Positions 1 to 7,160 of a DNA stretch of 64,000 bases are shown here, in pieces. The stretch spans positions 1 to 64,000 of the forward strand of contig CP073216.1 in NCBI GenBank assembly GCA_020342235.1. The letters are read 5' to 3'. The notes beneath the pieces were generated by a model that did no database searches, had not been told where the DNA came from, and saw only the letters and a list, made by a program, of their open reading frames with translations. The stretch comes from Saccharomycopsis phalli (taxonomy: Eukaryota; Ascomycota; Saccharomycetes; Ascoideales; Saccharomycopsidaceae). The translations under genes and the position numbers were made by a program. Each line of letters begins with the position of its first letter. Within the stretch, counting starts at the first letter, position 1.

Positions 1-365
1 CCGCACATCCGACATCCGCACATCCGCACATCCGCACATCCGCACATCCGCACATCCGCACATCCGCACATCCGCACATCCGCACATCCGCACATCCGCA
101 CATCCGCACATCCGCACATCCGCACATCCGCACATCCGCACATCCGCACATCCGCACATCCACACATCCGCACATCCGCACATCCGCACATCCGCACATC
201 CGCACATCCGCACATCCGCACATCCGCACATCCGCACATCCGCACATCCGCACATCCACACATCCGCACATCCCCACATCCCCACATCCCCACATCCCCA
301 CATCCCCACATCCCACATCCCCACATCCCCACATCCCCACATCCCACATCCCACATCCCCACATT
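1..365. repeat. 8-bp tandem array, candidate telomeric repeat
   Basis: The + strand is a long run of CCGCACAT units (period 8), G-strand GGATGTGC. From about 260 it drifts to CCCCACAT-type units and irregular 7-8 bp spacers. The C-rich strand reads 5' to 3' inward, as at a left chromosome end. The G strand contains CGGATGT, the core shared by Candida-type telomere repeats and Rap1 sites. Telomere identity is inferred; an internal minisatellite is the alternative. Confidence 0.7.
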
Positions 366-430
366 ACATCACGTCATCTCATGCCACATCATGCTCTCTC
401 ACGCCATCTCATGTTACCTATTTTTATCTC

Positions 431-558
431 ATCACATGACACGTTTCTCACATGACTTTGATATATCACGTGGTGTCAACACGTCACATGTCAACTATAT
501 CACATGCCAATTTAATCACGTGATAATGTTATGTCATTTGACTTAATCTCATCACATG
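431..558 (+). repeat. Periodic cluster of RTCACRTG sites
   Basis: Seven TCACRTG motifs, all in the same orientation, begin at 431, 447, 465, 483, 499, 515 and 551. Six of them are full RTCACRTG (the 447 copy has C in first place). Spacing is 16, 18, 18, 16, 16 and 36 bp, so it looks like a degenerate 16-18 bp minisatellite in which only the site is kept. RTCACRTG is the Cbf1/CDEI consensus. The array sits directly inside the telomere-like repeat. A role in subtelomeric chromatin is inferred. Confidence 0.65.
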
Positions 559-644
559 ATTTGTGTCATGCCGTTTCATGCCTCCTGATGTATCATCTAA
601 GCCACTCATCCCATTTCTCTTGTCCCACATCTGTCCCATCAACT

Positions 645-657
645 GCCTAACACTATT
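645..657. repeat. Target-site duplication, left copy
   Basis: GCCTAACACTATT at 645-657 recurs exactly at 2664-2676 and brackets the LINE fragment. This is the footprint of target-primed reverse transcription. Confidence 0.85.
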
Positions 658-2663
658 AATAATAATAATATTTATTTTTGTATTTAGCTATATATTGTCT
701 CCGGCAATACGGTGATTCGACAGATATATTTTCACTCAGGAACATCCTGAGGCAGCATTGCTGTTGAAGAAAACCCTTTGTCAACCCTCATTTGGTTGCT
801 TGGGATTAAAAACTTCAGTGGGGGCAGTTATATTGTTGGTGCTTGGTGCTTGTATGGATTGTGTAAGAAGCCTGGTCACTCTTGTTGTCGAATGTGACCG
901 CTGAATCTCATCATGTGTTGGAGGAATCATATTCCAACACGTTCTGGTAGAACTCAAGGAGTTTGTGGACTGATTTTTGGTCGGCAAACACTTTTCCAAG
1001 CGTATTGCGTATGCCATGAGTGGAATCTAGTATGTCATCAATGCGCGATAGAATTCGAGCTTCTAGGAGCTCTGGGCATCGTAGGTCATGTATGATGGAG
1101 GGGGAGTGAGTCCCACATCGTTTGCACTTTGGGTCATCATTGCCAAATAATTTGAGCAACGATCCGTCTGTGAGGCTCTTTCCGCTGAGTAGTTGTGATG
1201 CCAAACTGAGGATTGCCTTGGGGCCTGCAAGTGCTTCCGTGAGGAGGAGCTTGGTTTTGTCTCGGTGCACTTTGAAAGGAGTGGTGCTGATTTTGCGTGC
1301 GTTCCTATAGTGGTTTGGGAATGATTCGCTGGTTGAGGTGATCATTGCTTGCCACTCTTTGGTTGCTGCGTCTGAGGCTATTTTCTTGAGCATCTGGATG
1401 CGGGTCCGTCTTGGATCTTGCATCGGTGGCGGGTCGTCCTCGAGTCGTTGTTCCTCTAGTGCATAATCCGCGCGTTGTTCAAGTAATCGAGCGGCTGCGT
1501 CAAACGTTCTGATATCTGGATTGTGAGGGGCTGTTGCCTGTAACATGTCCTGGATAAGAGGGCGCTTTGGAATTATGATTCTCGTGCTTCCATTGATCGT
1601 GGTAGTTTGGAACAAACTTGAGCGGACTGGGTTTTGGCGTGATGTATTCATGAACCATCTCATAGATTTCATTATTGCCAAGGACTTGAGTAGGATCGTT
1701 GGTGGTGGAATACCACTTTCGATATAGATGATCGGGGTGGACGTGGGTCTGAGGAGGCCTAGCGCCAGTCGTAGGATTGAGTTGAATATCACACTGACCT
1801 GACCCCATTGGGTTTTTGTCATGCTGTTATAGAACACCTCGAGTCCATACGATATGATGGGGACTGCGCACGTTTTGAACAATATTATCGTGGTACGTCC
1901 CGTGGTTCCTCGTGTCATTCGGCTTAAGTACCTTATTTGTTCAGCAGTACGGCGCATCTTGGACAATGTTTGTTTTAGATGGCTCCTGAAGCTGAGTCTT
2001 GAATCAAGGGTAATGCCTAATAACTTGACCTCGTTTGTTTCCTCCTTTCGTCCTCCGTTCGGAAGTTGGAGGCTAGATTCACAGTTCGGTAACCGTCTTC
2101 GATTCGGGAAGAATCGTATGTATTGTAGTTTCGGGCCATAGTCAAAGCTTGTGAAATTCTCTTGACCCCATTGATGGCATTCCTGTAAGCATCGTTGAAG
2201 TGTATGCTCAATGTCGCCTCGGGATCCCGTTTTGACAATTGTAATGTCATCAATGAATCCTAAAGCCACAGCCCCTTTCCGCTCAAGCCGGTTGTAGAGG
2301 TCGTGGGTGTAGATCATGAAGAGGATTGGAGAGATTGGAGAGCCTTGTGGGACACCGAACGTAACGGGGAGGTGCTGGTCTGATAACTGTCCATCAATTT
2401 TTAGCTGAGTGCTTCGGTTCTGGAGGAAGTTATTAGTCCAATTAATTATCTCGGGTGGAGCGCCGACGGCCTGCATCTTTTGTAGTAGGATCGGGTGGCT
2501 CATGTTGTTGAAGGCACCTTCAATGTCGACTAGGACTGCTCCGGAGTGGCTGGAGTTGTCTAGTGGCATTTTCTGGTTGTCCTTGAGGTGAGTCTGGGCG
2601 TGGACCTTGAGGTTATTTACTAAGGTTGTAACCGCATCCGTTGCGCAGTACCCTTTGCGCCCC
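658..2663 (-). mobile_element. 5'-truncated Tad/I-like LINE, subfamily A
   Basis: A non-LTR retrotransposon on the minus strand. Its 3' end is a short TTA/ATT microsatellite tail at 658-675, and its 5' end is cut inside the reverse transcriptase. It is bracketed by a perfect 13-bp target-site duplication. About 2.0 kb is left of an element that should exceed 5 kb. The 3' half is almost identical to the copy at 12249-13187, so both belong to one subfamily. The exact duplication and open frame suggest a fairly recent insertion. Confidence 0.9.
911..2662 (-). CDS. LINE ORF2 fragment: reverse transcriptase and C-terminal zinc knuckle
   Basis: The open frame runs from the 5' truncation (GRKGYCATDA at 2662) to the stop at 911. 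RT motif A is AVLVDIEGAFNNM, motif B GVPQGSPISPILF, and motif C GFIDDITI, with FIDD in place of the usual FADD. Near the C terminus a CX2CX8HX3C knuckle begins at CKRCGTH, typical of Tad, R1 and I-type ORF2 proteins. The endonuclease and the first RT blocks are missing, so the fragment cannot mobilise itself. I see no RNase H domain. Confidence 0.85.
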   Translation of the reverse strand, partial: GRKGYCATDAVTTLVNNLKVHAQTHLKDNQKMPLDNSSHSGAVLVDIEGAFNNMSHPILLQKMQAVGAPPEIINWTNNFLQNRSTQLKIDGQLSDQHLPVTFGVPQGSPISPILFMIYTHDLYNRLERKGAVALGFIDDITIVKTGSRGDIEHTLQRCLQECHQWGQENFTSFDYGPKLQYIRFFPNRRRLPNCESSLQLPNGGRKEETNEVKLLGITLDSRLSFRSHLKQTLSKMRRTAEQIRYLSRMTRGTTGRTTIILFKTCAVPIISYGLEVFYNSMTKTQWGQVSVIFNSILRLALGLLRPTSTPIIYIESGIPPPTILLKSLAIMKSMRWFMNTSRQNPVRSSLFQTTTINGSTRIIIPKRPLIQDMLQATAPHNPDIRTFDAAARLLEQRADYALEEQRLEDDPPPMQDPRRTRIQMLKKIASDAATKEWQAMITSTSESFPNHYRNARKISTTPFKVHRDKTKLLLTEALAGPKAILSLASQLLSGKSLTDGSLLKLFGNDDPKCKRCGTHSPSIIHDLRCPELLEARILSRIDDILDSTHGIRNTLGKVFADQKSVHKLLEFYQNVLEYDSSNT

Positions 2664-2676
2664 GCCTAACACTATT
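2664..2676. repeat. Target-site duplication, right copy
   Basis: Exact copy of 645-657, abutting the truncated 5' end of the LINE. Together the two copies restore an uninterrupted pre-insertion sequence. Confidence 0.85.
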
Positions 2677-2962
2677 CAATCTTCCTTATCCTAACTTCCC
2701 TTCCTTATCCCAACTACCTTGCTCCTCTTTTACTTTTCCATACATATACCTCTTCCCTGCTCTAACTTCCACATCTTATTCCTCTTATTTGCCTCTCATT
2801 CCTCTCATGCACCTACGCCGTTCCACCTAATACTCATTATTGCCTAACATAATCCTATCGCCCTATAATTTCTTTATTCCTTCACTTGGCCGCCTTACAA
2901 TCATTCACGCCCATTTCTTTTTCTATTATTATATATACTCCACTTAATCTTCTATATTCCTC

Positions 2963-3934
2963 ATGGTCTTTACATTTATCTTCTTTCATCTTCTCCATCT
3001 AACTTTGGCTCGAATTATCACTCAGCAAGATGCTCCCAACTATTTGGCCCGCATCTCAAGTACTCAACAATTTCTTCCCAAAAAAGGCCCATACACCTAT
3101 CAATACCAGTCTCAAGCTGGCCAAGGTGTAGCTATCTACGTCATCGACTCGGTTCCACTAGATTCAATGTCTAGCTACAAAGATCTTTTTATCAATCAAC
3201 CCCAAATCATTTATAAGAATTCATATGATACTTCTCGTCTAGCTCTTTCAAAGTCTGATCATGCCATGAATGTTGCCCTTATTGCTGCCGGAAAAAATTC
3301 AGGCGTTGCTCCAAATGCTCAAGTTTTTATTATTCCCGTAAAATTCGATCATACCTTTACAATCCATGATGTTTCAGATGGAATTTTACATGCACTTCAG
3401 GATTACCACACAAATCGTCGACAGTCACATCCAAAGGGTGTTGTTATCAATATCAGTATCGGGTGCAATCTTAACTCAGTCAGCCGCTCTCAAGCATTTC
3501 TGGATTCTTTAGATGAAATACTTGAAAATATTCCAAATGTTCATGTTGTGGTTTCTGCAGGTAACTCAAATGAAGATGCATGTAAATATTCATTCACCAG
3601 TTCAAAATACGCAATCACCGTTGGTTCATCCAATTTTTATGGTGCTGAGTCTCAATTTTCTAACTGGGGAAAGTGTGTTGATTTCTTCGCCATGGGAGAA
3701 GATATTATATTGAAAGATGACCCACTCAAAGGCACCTCATATGCCACTGCGCAAGTATCAGGCCTCGTGGCTTACTTTATTTCAGTTAATCCAAATTTGC
3801 AAAGCTCCTATAATAATGGTGATTACAGTTCGAAACAGATGAAAACATTGCTCGAAGAAAATGCCAACAAGCATTCTATTACTCTGTTTAAAGGTACCTT
3901 TGCTCCATTAATTGGAAATGATATTAAGCTTTAA
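2963..3934 (+). CDS. Secreted subtilisin-like serine protease without propeptide
   Basis: A 323-aa S8 peptidase of the proteinase K/cerevisin type. A hydrophobic leader (residues 2-16, VFTFIFFHLLHLTLA) leads almost directly into the catalytic domain (LARIS at 28-32). Catalytic residues are present: Asp62 in VIDS, His100 in SDHAMNVA, oxyanion Asn201 in SAGNS, and Ser259 in GTSYATAQ. The flanking residues around Asp and His are unusual (DSV for DTG, HAMN for HGTH). Fungal S8 enzymes normally carry an I9 chaperone propeptide, which is absent here although the relative at 10186-11127 has one. The gene sits between a LINE and LTR debris. It looks intact but could be an orphaned catalytic module of low activity. 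Substrate is unknown; secretion is inferred from the leader. Confidence 0.8.
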   Translation: MVFTFIFFHLLHLTLARIITQQDAPNYLARISSTQQFLPKKGPYTYQYQSQAGQGVAIYVIDSVPLDSMSSYKDLFINQPQIIYKNSYDTSRLALSKSDHAMNVALIAAGKNSGVAPNAQVFIIPVKFDHTFTIHDVSDGILHALQDYHTNRRQSHPKGVVINISIGCNLNSVSRSQAFLDSLDEILENIPNVHVVVSAGNSNEDACKYSFTSSKYAITVGSSNFYGAESQFSNWGKCVDFFAMGEDIILKDDPLKGTSYATAQVSGLVAYFISVNPNLQSSYNNGDYSSKQMKTLLEENANKHSITLFKGTFAPLIGNDIKL

Positions 3935-3975
3935 TCTGTTATTATTCACGCTATATATAGTGGCAAAGTAGCTGA

Positions 3976-4060
3976 TGCTGTTGAAGATGTCAAAGATCCT
4001 AGAGATTAAGGAGATCGTCCTGTTGAAGATCTGAGAGATTAAGGAGATGGACAGTGGGGT
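3976..4060 (+). repeat. 30-bp subtelomeric repeat cluster 1
   Basis: About two to three degenerate copies of a unit containing CTGAGAGATTAAGGAGAT, directly before an LTR start. The same unit occurs at 5279-5346 and 13262-13323, and inverted at 9930-10082. Confidence 0.6.
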
Positions 4061-4062
4061 CA

Positions 4063-4205
4063 TGTTGAAAGTATTGAAGGAGCTAATGCATGTTGAAATA
4101 CATCATGCATGATAAATAAGAGTGTACTAAAAGATTACTATCTTTTAGTACCATGTGACGTAATCTAGCAGATCCTTATGGCATCCATATCTTCTATTAT
4201 AGATA
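4063..4205. mobile_element. Chimeric copia-type LTR fossil
   Basis: The first roughly 90 bp match the start (TGTTGAAAG...) of the LTRs at 9568 and 13324. From 4154 the sequence is the inverted far end of the same LTR family (TGTGACGTAATC...). Two LTR pieces therefore face each other. It is a broken fossil made by rearrangement or nested insertion. Confidence 0.65.
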
Positions 4206-4369
4206 ATAAAATAAAAATGAGTTCTTCCCAATTTGGTGAAACACAAAATGAGTTTGAACCCCCGGGCGACCCATTAGGGCCCCAAACAACAGCAAACCGT
4301 ATGGATTCCCACGGCGAATCTATTCACCAACTTCAAATTGACCCAAGTGCCACCAGGGCACCAGCAACA
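4206..4369. other. Non-LTR-matching segment with a short ORF between LTR pieces
   Basis: An open frame at 4178-4423 (81 codons) crosses this stretch and starts inside LTR sequence. It could be a remnant of the internal part of a copia-type element or chance. Nothing else is recognisable. It is treated as part of a fossil. Confidence 0.3.
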
Positions 4370-4445
4370 TGTTGTAATCTAGCTTCTCTTTGTACGGCTT
4401 CCATATTTACTTGGTGTAAATAAGTCAATTCTTGTTATTCTAACT
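4370..4445 (-). mobile_element. Diverged LTR end, inverted
   Basis: Resembles, in reverse, the terminal 70-80 bp of the LTR family (the GCTAGATTAC side, with a run related to TATGGAAGCC). A close sister piece lies at 10083-10166. Old fossil fragment. Confidence 0.5.
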
Positions 4446-4593
4446 ATACGTATCCTATACTATTTATACTCACATTCTGTTTACCAGTTTGTTCCTATTC
4501 CGGATACTTGTCTTCACTGTCAGTTGAACCTTATTATGGAATGTTAACTCTAATAGTGTTTGGTTAAACCTTATCCTCAAATGGTATTCATCA

Positions 4594-5106
4594 ACAGTCA
4601 TCAATATCAGTTTTGGCGATATCACTGAAATAGAGGACGAACAAGGCGATGCCCTGACTCTTCTAAAAGACACTATTAGACAATTTCCAAATGTTCACTT
4701 TGTGGTTGCTGCAGGTAACCTGGATGAAAATGCCTGTTATATTCCCTTTGTCAATGTAAAAGGAGCACTCACTGTTGGTTCGTCCAATTTCAATAATTAC
4801 GAGTCCGGTTTTTCCAACTGGGGAAAATGTGTCGATTTATTTGCCATAGGTGAGAATATATCAGTTAATGGTGCTTCTATCACAGGTACCGAATATGCCG
4901 CTGGGCAAGTATCTGGCCTCGTTGCCTACTTTATTTCAATTGATAAAAACTCCCAAAGCAGCTATATGAATGATGATGTCAATTCAGAAGGAATGATAAG
5001 ATTAGTCAAACATTTTTCCCAAGATTATTATATTAAGCTGAATAAAGGTACTGTTGCTAAATTAATTAAAAACGATGTTCCAATACCAGTCGTAAATGTC
5101 ATTTGA
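4594..5106 (+). pseudogene. Subtilase C-terminal fragment, catalytic Ser replaced
   Basis: The frame reads TVINISFGDITE, then HFVVAAGNLDENAC, VGSSNFNNYESGFSNWGKC and GTEYAAGQVSGLVAYF, and stops at 5104-5106. It parallels residues 160-323 of the subtilase at 2963-3934 almost block for block. The N-terminal half with the Asp and His is gone. The nucleophile position in GTSYA is now Glu (GTEYA). No credible start codon is seen, since the open frame only has GTG at 4702. The upstream join lies in LTR-derived DNA. It is a dead tandem relative of the intact gene, although the remaining frame is clean for about 170 codons. Confidence 0.75.
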
Positions 5107-5278
5107 AACACTATCTAATGGAATACTGGATATTACCGTTGCCCTACTTTAGCCCAGAAATAACTCTATGAAGTTGTTCAATATACGTCATCTATATTTG
5201 ATAAACTTCCCTGTTGTCGTATTCTAGTTTTTCTTCAATGTGCAATGAAGAAGGTTTACTCTAAAACTTTCGTGATCC

Positions 5279-5346
5279 GTGTTGAAGATCGTGTTGAGGA
5301 TCTGAGAGATTAAGGAGATCGACAACGATATCATACATTAAGGAGA
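5279..5346 (+). repeat. 30-bp subtelomeric repeat cluster 2
   Basis: Copies of the CTGAGAGATTAAGGAGAT unit followed by CATACATTAAGGAGA, where the LINE begins. Cluster 3 carries the same CATACATTAAGGAGA string uninterrupted, which fixes the LINE 5' junction at about 5346/5347. Confidence 0.6.
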
Positions 5347-5430
5347 GGGTTGTCACGTTTGGCGCAGTTGTTCATCCCGCCTGATAGGAAGGCACCGTCA
5401 CGGGTTCAATTCGATGCTTAGTGACAACCC
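5347..5430 (+). other. tRNA-like head of the LINE (A and B boxes, 9-bp closing stem)
   Basis: An 84-nt stretch opens with GGGTTGTCA (5347-5355) and closes with its perfect complement TGACAACCC (5422-5430). Inside, TGGCGCAGTTGT (5360-5371) matches the pol III A box and GGGTTCAATTCG (5402-5413) the B box, at tRNA-like spacing. The T stem does not pair and the A box sits too far from the stem, so it is not a working tRNA gene. It resembles a SINE head and coincides with the first base of the element. An internal pol III promoter or RNA handle for the LINE is inferred. Confidence 0.55.
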
Positions 5431-5522
5431 TACGGCAGGCTACCGTGCTAGTACCCGCGGTGAAAACTCACAGCCTGCCCCATGCACAAATTACCAGCAC
5501 AACTACTAAAATCCCGCCCAGG

Positions 5523-7160
5523 ATGACTGAAAAAAGCCCAGGCTCGCCGCGGCGGCCAATCCAGGAACCATGGTCAGATGCAACTGCATCGCACCAATCC
5601 CCTAACTTTGCCCCTGAGAGCAGCCCCGCTGCCCAACACGGGACAGAGTCTCCCTCACTGACATCCAATTCCGTCTGGCCGACATCCCATTTACCGCTGT
5701 CGTTTGAGAAAGCGCTCGCACGGAGAATCCCTCTCCCTCCACTTACCGAAGACATCCCAGAGTTCATCCGCCCATGGATTATTACCACCAACAGCATCAT
5801 GCAAGAGCTCTGCTCTGAACAACCAACACTATCTTGGCAAAAATTAACCGCAGAGCACATCAACCACCTCGCCAAAGATGTACACGGATGCAAACAGATC
5901 TGCAGCACTCTAGTGAACGAGATCCGGGAGCTAAAGGCTGAACTCAGATCCACCAAAAGCACCAGCTACTCTCAAGCAGCCGCCCGGGGCATGAGAAGCA
6001 ATCCACCGTCAACTCGCCCAACCCATAGGGGGCGCCCTAATTCACCTTACCGTATTGACGGAAGGGAGTTGTACGCTCAAGGGAAACTCTTCTATATTCA
6101 GAACCCAAATCCAAACCCATCTTGTCAAGCTGAAAGGGACCAACAAGTCAAGCAAGTCAACACCTTTCGCGAACAGATCCCACAGGCTACCCGCGTCACT
6201 CTCACACGCTCCAAACAGATCAGAATTCACGTCTCCGAGCCATTGAGCATGGAGGCAAAGAATACTGTTCTTTCCATTTTTGAATCACCGGGATTTTTCG
6301 ACCCGAGCCCTTGGGCCACGCGCGTCGTGGGGAACATCCCCCTCACAGTCTCACCAGCCGCCCTTGAAGCTTTCTTCATAAAGGAAGCCAAAAAAGCAGA
6401 ATGGGATGATCCACTCTTCTCCGCCCCTCCACGAGCTCTCATCAAACGAGACGTCCACATTGACTGGGACAACATCTCAGAAGATAACGAAAAAGCTTAC
6501 TGTGCCAAGCTCTTCTTTCCAAATGAAGACACTGCTACCTTCTTCACCAAGCAAAGTTTCTACCTTAACGGATTTATACCCATCCCAGTGTTCGCCACGA
6601 GAGAGCGGTCTAATCCAAGAAAACGGCAACACATGAGCCCGCCAAATGAACCAATCACAAGCCAACATAGCGGGAGAGTCACACGCAGTCAGTCTCAAAT
6701 GAGAAGTCCACCACTGGAGGCCCAGCCTCAAGCCACCACCCCACCATCAGCTACTCCAGATAGCGAGAAGGTACCTGAAACCCAAGTCAAGGACATCACC
6801 CCTGAGGACGACTCCTTGACCCACCAAGACAATGTCGACAATGAATCCGAGGACATGGACCCGGACTATGTCCCACAAGATGACCAGGAGAGAGACGACA
6901 CATACCTGGACGACAACATGGATGAAGCATCAGAGCTCCAGTCAGGCTCAGAAGAGGAGCAGGAAGAGGAGCCCTCTCAGGAAAATGACGAAGACTCGAC
7001 TCCATCAACAAACGAAGCCACTGCCAGCCGGAAAGCAATCAAGGCAGAAAGAATTGCAAAAGAGATTGAGAGTAAAGCCCGGAAACTCCGTCCCAGAATA
7101 ACTCTAGCCAAAACCTACCAGAGTGGAGCATCCAAGTCTGGTCGCCGGCAATTAAAATGA
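5523..7160 (+). CDS. LINE ORF1 protein
   Basis: A 545-aa protein from the ATG at 5523. The open frame extends upstream to a GTG at 5421 inside the tRNA-like segment, which is unlikely to start it. The N-terminal 100 residues are Pro/Ser/Thr-rich and the middle is mixed. A region around FDPSPWATRVVGNIPLTV to PIPVFATRERS may be an RNA-binding fold of RRM type. The C-terminal 170 residues are strongly acidic (runs of D and E) and end in a basic tail. I see no CCHC knuckle. ORF1 proteins of this LINE group bind element RNA; that role is inferred. The stop overlaps the ORF2 start (ATGA at 7157-7160), suggesting termination-reinitiation. Confidence 0.8.
   Translation: MTEKSPGSPRRPIQEPWSDATASHQSPNFAPESSPAAQHGTESPSLTSNSVWPTSHLPLSFEKALARRIPLPPLTEDIPEFIRPWIITTNSIMQELCSEQPTLSWQKLTAEHINHLAKDVHGCKQICSTLVNEIRELKAELRSTKSTSYSQAAARGMRSNPPSTRPTHRGRPNSPYRIDGRELYAQGKLFYIQNPNPNPSCQAERDQQVKQVNTFREQIPQATRVTLTRSKQIRIHVSEPLSMEAKNTVLSIFESPGFFDPSPWATRVVGNIPLTVSPAALEAFFIKEAKKAEWDDPLFSAPPRALIKRDVHIDWDNISEDNEKAYCAKLFFPNEDTATFFTKQSFYLNGFIPIPVFATRERSNPRKRQHMSPPNEPITSQHSGRVTRSQSQMRSPPLEAQPQATTPPSATPDSEKVPETQVKDITPEDDSLTHQDNVDNESEDMDPDYVPQDDQERDDTYLDDNMDEASELQSGSEEEQEEEPSQENDEDSTPSTNEATASRKAIKAERIAKEIESKARKLRPRITLAKTYQSGASKSGRRQLK

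Noticed and set aside
1-365. CRISPR-like array
   Set aside because: The units are contiguous 8-mers without spacers, in a eukaryote.
5347-5430. Functional tRNA gene
   Set aside because: The A box is too far from the closing stem and the T stem does not pair.
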